A DNA stretch of 64,000 nt from Pyxicephalus adspersus (Eukaryota; Chordata; Amphibia; Anura; Pyxicephalidae), in NCBI RefSeq assembly GCF_032062135.1, contig NC_092859.1:88894967-88958966 (forward strand), written 5' to 3'. Shown piece after piece: positions 12,371-25,190 of this stretch; position 1 is the first letter of the stretch, and every line of letters starts with the position of its first letter. Under the pieces are notes generated by a model. That model did not search any database, was not told the origin of the DNA, and saw nothing but the letters and a program-made list of their open reading frames with translations. Position numbers and translations under genes: made by a program.

Positions 12371-13624
12371 TCTGATTAAATGAAAATAATTAGCAAGTAC
12401 ATAGTAGGACCAACTATGTATTTCACTGAAACTGTTCAAGGAATACCCTTTGGTAACATTTGTCCAAAATAATGGAAACGGGAAGTTGCAGATACTCAGA
12501 TACTCTGGCTAGTCTCTGCTGGCTGTTGCAGGTCATATTGCAGAAGGCCCTTTATTGGGGTTCAAGGAGGGATAAGCCACAATGCTTCTGGTTTTCTACT
12601 GACCGTTAATCTATTTGTGACAGAGAGCCATCAAAATTGACAGTGTATTGCTATGTGTATAGAAAACTAAGAAATATATTTAATGATAATTATAATTTTG
12701 TACAATTATGTGTAAATCTTTAAATTTTATAGCACGCTGCTTGCATATTATGCCATGATACGCTGTGTTCGCCACTATTACCATAAACCATTTTGTTTCT
12801 TTCAATTTACCATGCTTTGTGTTGTGTACTTTTTTGATGTATGATTGTTGTGTGCTTATGATTAAAGAAAAATGTATTTATTTATTTTTTGTAAATGTAT
12901 TTGCTATTGATTTACATATTCATAAGTCTCTTAATTGTGTCTGTGAAATTGTGATTAACATGTATATGATAGGTATACATTTCAAGACTACACATTTTTA
13001 TGTAAGTAATGTGTAATAAATATAATTTTCCCACCTGTGCTGCAGTAATGCAATACCATGGAAACATGTTCCTTAAATATCTTCATGTTGTTGTGGGATG
13101 TGATATGCTAGTTCAGCTCTACATTTGTTTAAATTAATCATGCTAATTAAAAAAAAAAAATCTGCTTCACATTTTGAAATTTGCAGCATGAAAGCCAAAG
13201 GGAATACAATCTGTATACAATGCAATGAAGATGAAGTGTGTTTATCAGAGATCTCATTTACAGTTATAGACAGAAACTTGAGATTGCATGTGCGCATAAA
13301 ACAATGGCACTGCATGTTCAAATATTCTAGTACTTTCCATAAACTAACATTCTCTCATTTACAACCCAGTGACCATTTTTAATTCCTGAAAGAAAATGAT
13401 TGGTTATGTAGTGAATCAATTTTCTTTTGTATTTATTAAAAGGAAGGGACCTAGATATATTTGAAAGGCTACATAAGACAATATAAAAATAAATATTAAG
13501 AATTTAAATTTATGGGCTTCTTTTTAACTATCAGGTAGATATTTAGACCTATTTACTGTGGACTAATTTAATGTACAGCTTATCACTTTTTGTAAAAAGC
13601 CCTTAAAGAATTAAAACACGTAAT
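12371..13624. other. Unique non-coding DNA, no gene seen
   Basis: AT-rich with an A-run near 13149. No coding or mobile-element signal. Confidence 0.4.
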
Positions 13625-13825
13625 GGGCCTGGAGAAGATACACTTTCATCAGTGAACCTGGGTTATCCAGCAAACCTGGAATGGATCTGGTCCAGGATTA
13701 AAAACATTTTCTAACAAATAACAAATGGCTTTTAAGAAATCTATTCCAGGTCTGCTGGATCACCCAAGTTCATTGATGAAAGTGTATCTTCCCCAGCCTT
13801 GGAAAGTGTTAATAAAGCAGGCCCC
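13625..13825. mobile_element. Palindromic MITE
   Basis: The two halves are inverted copies of each other. AGATACACTTTCATCAGTGAAC on the left (about 13636) matches the reverse of the right half (about 13767-13790), and both carry a GGTTATCCAGC/GCTGGATCACC pair and a CCTGGAAT/ATTCCAGG pair. The outer ends are GGGCCT and AGGCCC. The left end has lost about 20 bp relative to the right, whose flank AATAAAGCAGGCCC looks more complete. A common frog family by memory; it has no coding capacity. Confidence 0.7.
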
Positions 13826-16800
13826 ATGTCAGAGCATAGATGTGTTTCTTAGGTTGTGGTTAGGTGGAGTAGAGCTTGACCGTTGGGTGTGTTCTTATGA
13901 TGTATATATTCTTATAGTCAGCTCTCTAGTCTAGCGGAGCCTTAGTTAGGTTCACTGGTGCCCTTAATAGAAAGGTCAACTTAATAAAGAGGACCTGTTT
14001 ATTTTTAATACATTAATTTGAAAACCTGTATTAACAAGATTGGCAAGTAAATAAACATGAAACATATTTGTGTTGTGTGCTGGCTTTTTCTAAAGGTGCA
14101 AAAAAAAAAAAAAATCAGATTTTTAGGCACAAGGTATATTTGATGGTTTGCTTTCAAATTAATTTTGTATGTTTAATTCCTGAGCAGGTAATATAAGTGG
14201 TTCTTATTAGGACAACTTATTAGTTGTGGTATTAGTTCCTGAAAGACTCACCTAGTTTTTTACCTTCATCTAAGTAACCTAACCCATTTCATTTTTCTCT
14301 TTGCCTTGCTGTAAAAGTAAATCCCAAATTTGGGACCTAATTACTCCCCATCTGTGATAAAAATATGCTTGTGTTCATTGTATCTATTATCTACTGGGAG
14401 ATTCATCTATGGTGTGGAGTCTCCAGAATGGTGGAACAGGAGTTGATGTTAAAATGGGTTGGGGTTGGGCTGCAAGCAGTATTGATATCCTTCCTGAGCT
14501 GAGTGTTAAGGTGGCTGGGAGCAAAAATATCCATGTGGAGTTGAGGGCCTTCGAGGAACGGCAACCAAAAAGGTGTTAATGGCACTGTTTTTGTGCATTA
14601 TAGAAGGAGATTGTTATTATTTAAGTTATTATATGGTTAATATATGTTGCATGGAATGTTTTTTAGGATGTTATTTGATAAGCGTTTAACATTTTGATAA
14701 GAATTTGTTAATAAAAAACCTGTGGGCCATTTAACCACAGAAGGAGTGTTGTGTTTTTATGTTATTTGGTGTTTATGGGGTTAATGAGGAAGTCTGCGGT
14801 TCTCTGGCATCCTGCAGTCATGAAGATCAGTCAGAGACAAAGATATAAAATAACCAGCATCTACTGGGGTATCTTTAGAAAACTCATAATGCAGTATCTT
14901 GAGGGCATTCTATATTAAATGCTTTATTTTTAAACTAAAAATGTAAAATAAACAGTAAAATTGATTTAAAAACTTGAAAAAAAAAATGTAATATAAAATG
15001 AAACTAATAGTCTGTGTGTTCAGATACATTCTTTTTTTTTTTTTATTTATTACTAATATAGGTCTCGGCAGCATGTCATTTTATTGTTGTCAGATGATAT
15101 ATAAGTATGTAAACTGGAGTTAAGCGCTTTGCTTTGTAAAAGCCCTGACTACATGTTCTTGCTTTATTATTCTGATTTTGTCCCCCATGATGTTTAGCGA
15201 GTATAATTTTTGTACAGGGTGAATTAGGATGTTCATTCAATTATAGTTATAGTTGTTTCTTGTAAACCACTTTTTTGTCAGGTAATTGAATTAGGCTGCT
15301 CCCACAATAGGCTGGTCTAAGCCAAAACATTGCTCATTGGAAAAGCAATCCATTTTTTAAACCGAGATGGGTAATTATAACTTTTTTTTCCAAATAACAC
15401 AACTTTAATAATGTTACTTTCATTATACACGAATGATGGGGTTAGAAAAAAGGATACAGGTGGTGGTTTAGTTAGGAAGCCTTACAGCTTAAAATAATTT
15501 ATTTCTCTATGCATTCATAAAAAAAATATTTTTTTAATAAATGAAGAATTTTGGAGATAATGGTTTGTGCAAGGTTTTTTACTGCTTTAGGAAATCCATT
15601 TTCTAATAAACTGGAGGAGAATTTTAGCTCATTAAGTCGCCCCATATTCTCCAGATCCTCTGCGTGGAAATATAAAGGTTTTTTTTAAGCTTGGTATGCA
15701 TTTATCAAGATTGCAATACATATTTCATATTTTTTAAACAGCTTGTGTAGTTGGAGTTGACTCTGCCAGATGATTAGATGTCTAAAGATATAAACAGAAA
15801 AAATTGCATTTTTAAAGTATCACTACTGTCCTTTTTCTGTGGATTGATTGGATACAGTACAATATATGTTGGGAGTTTAGACATAGCACTAAATTTCTGT
15901 GTTTTATCTTGACAGGTTTATAGATGAAATGTAAATCTTCTCCAAAATGGAAGGGAGCGAAGAATGTAGAAGATAGCAACTGGAGTTCAGGATCTAAATG
16001 GATACCGGTCTCATTCAGAGTCTGTGTTTTAGACCGATATGCTGATACTGAAGGCTTCAAGACCGAGTTGCAAGGTTAATTTCCTGGATTTGATTAATGT
16101 ACTTGTTAATTATTTCCTGGACACAATAATGTTCAGCACAGTATTGTGATGGAAGAAAACCCACATCTGTGTGGTTGTTACTCCCAAATTGTGGATTAGT
16201 TTGCTGAGCAGTCTTCACTTCAAAGGGCAGAAGTAGATGTGATGGATTTATCTTCAGAAATGAGCAAACATGGGAAGAATCCAATTAGTCATAAACTTGA
16301 AGATCAGAAAAAGGTAAGCCCATATATAACAGATAACTTGTGCAACCCATGGCAAAACCAGGGGTTCACTATACCTTTCACTAATCCTAAAGTTGGATTT
16401 TATTAAGCCACTGCTATGCTTTTGATTAGAGATACATTGAAAGATGGTGTTAAAGTGTAGAATCTTGTGGATCTAAGGACTTTGTTGAAGGTCAAAAGTC
16501 TATACAATATTGTTTTTTTTTAATTTCTAAGGCAGAGGCATGGTTTTTTTCTTTTTTTGTAAAAAGTACCTTTTTGCCTTGTTGGGATCCTAAAAAAACA
16601 GATATACAATTCAGATATTGGATTGCTTTGTAATTCTTAGTATAACATACTTGCGTGTCGTGTCTTTTATTCATGATGAAAGTGTATACTTTGTGGATGA
16701 GGAACAAAAAGTTCACCAGCCCAGCAAACCTTAGCTCATGTCCCTCAGGAAAGCGAAAAAAAAAATCTTAAACCTGCGTAGCTGTTTGAAGTTGATGCAG

Positions 16801-17273
16801 GCTTAATGGGATAGCAAACCTTTTTATAAATCAAGCCACCACTATACAGACTTTTAAAGATCCTTTTTTTAAGTTTAGATGAATATACTTGAGAAGCTTA
16901 AGGTTAAATAAGGACTAGTCTCTTGTACAATAATATGGTTGCTTTGTTCAGCACAATACAGCATGCATTAGTAATCAGCTATTCATAATCACTATGGAGA
17001 AAATATTCCCATTTGCATACTCCATTTAATAATTAATAACACTTTAATAGAAAGGGACAATGTAATACAGTTAGAATACATTTAAGTATTTCACTATCTT
17101 TTGAAAAGGTGTATAGTTATTAGCAATTATGTTGTTATTATATATAGCCTATAAATAATATATATAGCCTATATATCTGTAAAAAAAACTGTACTATACT
17201 ATAAATTTTACTATAAATTTATATGCTTTTTATTTCTCTACCAAGTAGAATTTACATTTGTATTTCTATATTG
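13826..17273. other. Unique non-coding DNA, no gene seen
   Basis: AT-rich with several homopolymer runs (A at 14100, T at 15031). On the minus strand, 15812-16284 holds two overlapping frames of about 75-80 codons that look slightly more coding-like than the background. I recognise no family, and the frames meet with a shift. It could be a decayed transposon gene or chance. Confidence 0.35.
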
Positions 17274-17274
17274 C

Positions 17275-17356
<82 letters not shown>
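17274..17356. repeat. Compound microsatellite (GT)n(AT)n(ATA)n
   Basis: About 8 GT units run into about 26 AT units and then ATA triplets. AT repeats of this length are slippage-prone and often misassembled. Confidence 0.95.
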
Positions 17357-20300
17357 ATAACTAATAAAATAAACATTAGGCTGTATGAGGAAGAAAGGAT
17401 GTTGCAACAAAACTGACATATTTATAAATAACTTGTCAGGGCATGCTGTCTCTTTAATATGGATCTTTTTAGTTTAAAAGAAATTTTGTATAAATTGATA
17501 GTTGTCTCTATTCTATTTCTTTCTGATGACATTATTACGGTCTATGATGCACCTGGCATTTATGGACAAAAATCATAGGGATTTCAAGCTAGAGATAGTC
17601 ATATCATACTTTAATCTTCAGCAAGATTATGGCTGTCACTTGTAAAGCTCCTATATCTTCTTCCACAACTATGATGTACTTCAAACCATTATTGAAAAAC
17701 CGTATTTTCTTTTCTTAACCTTACCTTCTATTTACTAAAATATTTTAGGGGTTGTGTTTTTATAAACTCAGATTTTGTCTGGCACTTGTGAAACCACAAA
17801 ATTGTTTTAGATTCAATTTGTGACCCCAACCCAATAGTTGGTTACCTAGTTGCTAAAATATGTTTACAACAGTGAAAGATTGTAAGGTTTGTGTTGAGGG
17901 CCTCACAGAATAATTTACATTTAGCCTGTTTTCAGATTGCTGGCAGCATTATCTAAATTCTTACACAGGTAACAAACCATGTTTCCCAAAAACTTACAGT
18001 AGAAGTTTCTTAGTTAAGTGTCAGTGTGGTGAAGGCAATATTCTTTGGGTATCTTCCCAGAGGGAAAAAGGAAATGAGTCTGCCTGTATTATGGGGCAGT
18101 TATATCCATAGACAAAAAAGAATTCTACCAATATCAATGCTTAATGGAAGCTCAGGGGGTCCCCTACTATACAGTAAATTTTATTAGTTATTTATATTAA
18201 ATTATAATAGTAGCTTATTGAGACAGTGGCTCATCTTTTTGGAATGTCTTTTGAGGAAGTTATATGGGAATCATGAAAGACTCTGCAAATGTCCCTATTT
18301 TTTAATGTAATAGCTTGGGTGGAATTAATTGAAATTTAAAGTTATATATTTCAAAACCTCATGGATCTTACCCAGTTTCCAATGCCATCGGCTTTGCTTG
18401 GTCATATGTTTTACCATAGTGGAAACACCTATCAACAAATAAAACCACCTTTTAAAGGCAGGAGACATAAGAATATTTGTCTCATAATCTTTTCCTGGGG
18501 AAGCATATTTAGTGAAGCGCTTTGAAAGGTTTGTGAGACAGTCATGTGCGTTCTATATGTCCTATTGTGTTGATATATGTATATTTTAATGTATAAATAA
18601 ATTATGCTTTTAATTGTGCTGTCCCTTTAAACGCCTTCATCTTATATACTAAATCATACTGACCGTGGTCTTGCACCATTGGAAGCTCTTTTAAACAAAC
18701 ACCTTAAATAAAACCCTGCATTAATTTGCTGGTTTTATATTTAGTATAGATTTTCGAAAGCCTTTATGAGTTTCAATTGGGTTTTAGTAGTACTGTTAAA
18801 ATAACCTTTTTTTTAATTCTGTGGCAGACAAGATGATAATAACATTTGTAATGGCATTTATGATGTTATTTCTGTGAAACCTATACATGCAGTATTAGTG
18901 ATGATTTGGGCAACTGTACAGTCGAACTTCTTTGCTTTTAGGCTACTTTTTTTTAAAAGTTCTATATATGGTTTCCCTCTTTTTTTATTTAGTGCCCTCT
19001 TATTGTCTTGCATCTTTTGTATCCTCAGAATGCTTTGTTTTTTAGAGTACTGTTAGTAAATCAGGATCACATTACTTTGTTGCAAAACATGTTACTTTTG
19101 TTCTGTGTTTTCTCTCCATATGTACATCCTATACACTGCCTATTTAAGCTATCTGTAAATGTTTGTACTCTTAGCAGCAGCTGAACCTCATAGCTGTACT
19201 GCAGTGAAGAAGGCAGAATGTGCCACTGTAGTATAAATTGACATGGTTGCTTGTTGTTTTAATTGGGATTACACTGGAATGAGTGATAGTGATGCCACAA
19301 AACTAAGTGTTGTAACCCTAGGAGGAAACTTAAAAGGGCATGGCCAACAATATGCTGAACAAAGTCTAACTTTTCACATCCTCAATATTAGCTTCCCAAT
19401 GACTAAGAGTTTATATTTTTCTACAAGCAGGTACATTAAAATTTAAATGCTTAGGTCACCTTTAAGTACAAGTTTACGCTTATAAAGAAGTGAAGTATGA
19501 GTATATGCAACCTTGATAATACCTGATTTGTTTGGACTAGTTTATTACAAACTCATTTCTACCCTAACTCACTGTGCATCAAAGCATATTTAAACATTAA
19601 GGGTATATTATCACTCTGAATAAGATTGAAAACAGCATTTGTCCACTGTCTTGCAGGGTGAAACACAAAGCCTTGCTGTCATTTCCAGCATTTGCTGCTC
19701 AACACAGTTGACAACTATAATGATTTAGTTGACTCTGAAATAAAAGTCTGGCTAGGAACTAAAAAAGGTCAGGCTAAGGCAAAGTGAATAAATTTCAACA
19801 ATAAAGTGTTCAGGTGTAAGAATTGCACCATTAAAATGTTTTAGAACCTAATGTTTTGTTTGTAAATATGCTGAAGCATGCACATTTCTCTTCAGAAAAA
19901 TTAGTGCTGTAAGAGAGAGGCACATTTATTAACATTATTTATTTTGCATGCTTACAAAACATGCTGGGCTTTCTTTAAAAAAAAAAAAAAAAAAAAAGCC
20001 TAGCACTTTATGCATGTTATCTATGAGCTGTGGAAAACAGAAGAGCCAATATGACTGTACTAAGGAGAGCCGGGAGACTGCACCTTCTCTGTTTAGTCTG
20101 CAGTCCGTAATCTAATCTGCCCTATTCTTCTAGGCTATTTTCTAGCAACTGTTGAATAAAACTTAAGAAAGCTCCTGATATTGCTTGAGTTTACCACCTC
20201 CTGACTGCAAAAGCCAAGTATGAGACATTTATATGCATTATTTCATATTTACCTGTTTTGTGCTTTCATTTTGATGTACTTATACTGTTGACTTTATATG

Positions 20301-21825
20301 TTTATGTAAGCAGAAATAAGGAAGCTTTCAAAAGAAGAAAATTGCAGCAAGGAACCTTTTAAAAATACAGAAGCACACACAAGGCTGCTGCATTACATGA
20401 ATGGGAAAACATTGAGAATAGAACTAGAGAACAAAAAACAACCTAATATAATATGTTGTTTAAAAAAAAAAAATGTCTTTATTATTACATTTATCAATAA
20501 CACTACTTTAGGTTCATGGAAACAATGCAGGTTTGACACAAACCCACCACAGGGTCGGACCCAAACCTCATACTCAGTAGGGATAAAAAGATTAGAACAT
20601 TAATTGTTTAGGAGCCTAGGAGTTTTCATTTAATCATACAAGTCTAAAGATAACAATGTGTTTCAAGGACTTTAGGTTTTTGTTGAGGTCTGTGGTCAAG
20701 GAGGTATCTCCTCATTCTTTTTGGTCATCAGGGCAAGAAATAAGACAATATCCCTATTGGGATCATAGATGGCAATAAAAAACAGCCAGAGGTTACTTTT
20801 CTTTCCAACTCTTATGTTGAATTTGTTGTGAACCAAGTAGAGAGAATTTCTCTTTTTTTTTTTTTCTTTTTTTTTTTCTAAAAACAATGGTTAGACAAGG
20901 AAATTATTTTCCATGATAGGGACACTGTTAACAGTACCAAAAGATGTTCTAACTCTAAAAGATTTAAACTTAAAAAAAAAAGTCCTTTGCTATTCAATAA
21001 AAAGAAGTGTTAGCAGGGGTTACAATGTAAGCGTCATTATGTAATGGAAAAAGGAAAACATTTATTTATATTATAAAAGGCAAATCATAAGTAGGAGATC
21101 CAAACAAAAGTTAGAAATGTCAAGTAATTATTTTTTGATGAAACATGCTTAATTTTATGTAGAAATATATATGAAGCTTTGAATAAACCAATATGCATTT
21201 AATTGTTCGCCATCATGTAAAACAAGCACAGTGAGGACGGAGTGTCGGTCTGTTTGTTTGCTTCGTTCAGCCTTTTTAACAGTTGTTTATGTTGGCAGAA
21301 ATGCATGTAATTGAGATAAATACTGGTTTGTTGGGATACATTTTATTCTGGGACTGAAAGCTTTCTTTTATAGCTGGATAGTTTATGCACTTTCTGAATG
21401 ATTTAGTAAAATTTTCTTTTCAAAATGTACTGCTGAGACACTGGTCTCCTGTGTTAATATGCAATTTACAAGCTATTATTTATATTCAAGCCGTTTAACC
21501 AAGCAGTATACGCTGAGTATATAATTAGGAAGCAATGCACCATTAATCTTTTCATAGTGTATCTGTGATAATAAAACTCTGATTGTATGTGTCATTCTTA
21601 TTCTTGGTACCAGAGCAAGTAAGTCATAGCCCAGGTTTAATGTTCTCCCCTCAACTATGATTTAGATGTATAGACTATATAAAGCATTCTTATATTAGGA
21701 AAGACAAGCATTTATTGCCAGAGATAAGGGATAAACAAGCTGGCAAGCTAAGCTAATAATTTATGTCCATGAAATGTTACATATTCCTTCTCATTACTAA
21801 GTAATGTAGTGACAATGATAAAATA
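17357..21825. other. Unique non-coding DNA, no gene seen
   Basis: About 4.5 kb of AT-rich sequence without coding signal. An A-run of about 20 at 19978-19997 is flanked by GGGCTTT and AAAGCCTAGCA, which could form a small hairpin. T-rich tracts lie at 20851-20879. Otherwise nothing is recognisable. Confidence 0.4.
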
Positions 21826-22760
21826 TATACCTTGCCCAGTGCTTACTAATCCTAATAAGGAAGGGTATCTTTATATGCAGATGACATGTTGGTCTGTATT
21901 TACTTGATTCTAAATTCACGCCCCAATCTACTATACATGACTAGTATATGTGGTGCCTGCTCTGGCTTCCCCAATATCTCTAAATAATGTGGTATTCAGA
22001 TTCAAATTCCAGTATAAAAATATAAAATACATTTAAACACATTGACCAGATGTATTGGCTTGTAAACACAGATACTTATATGGTACAAACTTCTGCTTAC
22101 TCTGTTTACAATGATATTAACTGCCAAAATGTCTACATTTGCAAACGTCCATACATCTACCAAAACCTTTATCTTGGGAAATTATTGTTGTCAATACATT
22201 TTTTTAGGGAGTCCAAATAAATTCACCCAGATTTTCTGCCACACTACAGTTCCCCACTTCACAAGGATGATTACATCTCCCAAACCTGCAACTGTACAAT
22301 TATGCCTCTCGACTGGTGGTTAATATTGTTTTTTACTTTTGGGTATTGTATAAATGCCTTTATGCCAGTATATGTCCACTGGTGGTTATTTACACAATTA
22401 AACATTACAGCTACAGCTATAGTTTCTTCCTAGGAGACGATAATTAATATTAACCACAAAGTTCAGGTTGACAACCAAAAAACTCTATTGATAATCCGTT
22501 CAGTTTCCTGGCGTTATTTCAGATCGCATATTCAATACAGGGTCTGCAGTATACTTTTTGGCCAATAATGTTTTGGCGCTATTCTGCAGAAACACTTTTG
22601 AAGAAGACTGGCCTGTGTGTGGAGGTAAGTTTTAAAAAAAATCCGGGATTTTCTAAAATCCAGCGCACCTCTATCATAGCAGTGTGCCCAAAACATTTCT
22701 AACCATGTCAAAGAAACTATGAGAAGATCTCCCAATCTAGTCTTTATCACCAAATATTAT
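21826..22760 (+). pseudogene. L1-type LINE ORF2 relic (reverse transcriptase to C-terminus)
   Basis: Several blocks of an L1/Tx1-type ORF2 appear in order but in shifting frames. An LAQ motif lies at 21831-21839. The catalytic YADD of reverse transcriptase is at 21874-21885, followed by the conserved segment that ends SGFPNISK-like near 21984. Then comes an LPNLQLYNYASRLV block at 22277-22318, typical of the region after the RT thumb. Last is a WRYSAETLL segment at 22574-22600, resembling the C-terminal W-R-C region. A frameshift lies just before YADD and stops follow it. The endonuclease half and both ends are missing. This is a dead fragment of a non-LTR retrotransposon. Confidence 0.7.
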
Positions 22761-24848
22761 AATTGACTCTAAGTACTAAACCTAAAAGTAACATTCATTT
22801 TCCATTTTAACTTACTCTCAAGAGTTTAATGAACTCTGGATTCATGCAATTTTAAGAACTGTGGATGGAATATATCCCTGAGTTAATGAGCCATGCCCTC
22901 ATTTGTAGTTTTTATACTTATTCCTGCCAACAATAAACTCATTGAACTTTGCTACCTCCTTAGGGCCAATTTTACATATAAATGTAATAATGTAAAGTGT
23001 TCTATATATGAAACGTACTGTTATAGCCTAGTTTTCACTAGCATTCAGACATTCTGATTGTCTCTGAGTTGATACCTCAATTTTCTTTTAATTTGGATAA
23101 AGTAGGTGTGTTCCATTGGGAGGAGCCAAAAAAGCAGAGACAAGGATGGTTCTACAAAAGAAGATGGGTTTTATCTCAACCCCACCACATCCAAAACTAA
23201 AACTAAGCTATACTTTATCATTTATAATGACATTTAGAGGTCTAAAAAAAACATAGGTCTGACCTTCCAAGACTAAAACTTTTTCTTTTTTCTTTTAACA
23301 CACTCAATAATACTACTCAGAACTCCTCTGTGAACTAACTTCAGGAAATATCACATCTCATAGTACCAAACATGGAAAATAAAAATCTCCTTGACTAATT
23401 GTAGAGGTTTGTTTACAGAAGAACCTGCTGTGGGTAATATGTATTAATGCACTCCATATCTAATGCATCAGGTACAGTTGTTTCAGCTACCTAAAATGAA
23501 CTAGTTATGCTTTGATTTTCGATCTGTTACTTAATGAGGGATGTTACATTGGAGACCGTTGGAATTATTAGGAGTGAAAAGGTATATATGGGCACTTTGA
23601 TATTCTTAAGGTGCTTTTGATCCATATAAATATGGAGATCAGAGTTACTCTAATTATGCTTCTAAAACCTTGTCTTTTACATTCACAGTTTTACTTTTTT
23701 CATAATCATTCAGTTTATTTTACCAGTAGCTTTGGATGAGTATATACTTTTATATGTAAATGATACTTGCCACCATGTTTTAATGCTTTGAGTCAACAGC
23801 ACATCAAAAAATGTACATACTCCATACTATCAATCTGTTTAGTATGGCAGACTGTATACATATCTGCTATGTACATTTGCAATTCCCCTCTTGGTGGTTC
23901 TTGTCTGTCAAATGGGACCCCAAACATTAAATATATTTTACCTTTGGAAACAAGTAACTGCCTTTAAATTTATTTCACTTTATATATACGTTAGCCATTC
24001 AAACTCATGTAATAAGGCAAAGCCCTAGTCAATTTTAATGAAGAAATAACATTTTGAGGAGGTATTAATTTGTCTGTGGTCTAAATGGGATATTTATATG
24101 TTGGAAAATGTATTCTTCTTGTGACATTCATGCAAAAGATGGAGGATGTGGTCATCACAGAGATGGAAAAGGAAAAACAACTTGGCTAGACATTTTGTTA
24201 CATTTTGTATTTCAACTCATTGAAGGTTTTTTAGCTCCTCCTGCTGTGTAATGTGTTGCCACTTCATAAATAAAAAGGTATTAAAATATAATAAGGAAAT
24301 AAAATATCAAATATTAAAAGCACAAGATGCTAATTCCACCAGAACATGAAATATATATTTTTGACACCAATAGTGACTGGGTAAAATGTCTAGTAATGAA
24401 TTCTGCATTATTAAAATACTATCAGGGACCTGTTATCTTCTACCCTTTATCTGCCACCCGTTTGTGCCTACCAACATTTCAGTGATCCCCAAATGATACA
24501 TGGCATTTGAATGTCATGGTTCAGAAAAGTGAAGTCATGGTTTAGAAGTGAATACAATTGTGGGTGTAATATGAATAATGTCATCAACATCCCATAATGC
24601 TTTCAGAAGCCTCCAGACATCCTCTTTTGAATACTGTGGGAATAAAGTTTTTCAGAAGCCCCCAAAAACGTAATATTAATGTCATTGGGTCTTTAATTTT
24701 TGAAGGTGCAGCAGGTTGCTTATTGGTCTGGATCCTTGGTGTCTGTGGTGCTATCATCCATTATTAAAAAATGAATACATACAACCAAGGTTTTAGTCTG
24801 TATTGGATAACAATAACTCTCCATTTTCAATTTTTTTTTAATCTTTAA
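22761..24848. other. Unique non-coding DNA, no gene seen
   Basis: No coding or TE-end signal. The part just after 22761 may include the decayed 3' flank of the L1 relic. Confidence 0.4.
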
Positions 24849-25190
24849 AGTGAAGTTAAACCCTAAAAATAAAATATTGCAACCAGAAGGGACAGGCAAT
24901 GGATCTTCTGCAATAAAATAAACATACCTGTCTGATGGCATTTTTTTTATTTGCACTTACATTTCCTTGCTTTATCACAGGTGTTGCTATCTTCACCCAA
25001 TCCACTTCTAGGTGTTGGATCTTTGGCCATCTTCATTAGCAACACTGAAATGACATAACTCCCATGCATGCATGTGGGAGTTCATTCAGTCTTGGGGGAT
25101 ACCAGGATACGTGGCATTTCCCTAGTATCCTTATTAAGGTGCACATGCACAGCTCAGTGTACTTGGAAAAGAAGATTACGAACAGAACAT
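24849..25190. mobile_element. TTAA-bounded element, one end visible
   Basis: After TTAA (24845-24848) the sequence begins AGTGAAGTTAAACCCTAAAA, closely related in style to the ends at 60869 and 61077. The interior contains a palindrome around 25057-25082 (AACTCCCA with TGGGAGTT) whose centre TGCATGCATG looks like a CpG-decayed CGCATGCGCG. I recognise it as a dispersed frog repeat. No matching right end is clear, so it is probably truncated. Confidence 0.55.

Noticed and set aside
16200..16315. Possible exon ending at a GTAAG donor near 16313
   Set aside because: The open stretch is short, has an upstream stop and no clear acceptor, and no neighbouring exon was seen.
17141..17190. Repeated TATATAGCCTATA phrase
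   Set aside because: Low-complexity AT sequence next to a microsatellite; no further copies or structure.
23378..23420. KISLTNCRGL-like phrase, similar to the start of an L1 endonuclease domain
   Set aside because: The similarity lasts about ten codons and stops soon after. It also lies downstream of the L1 RT relic, the wrong order for one element.
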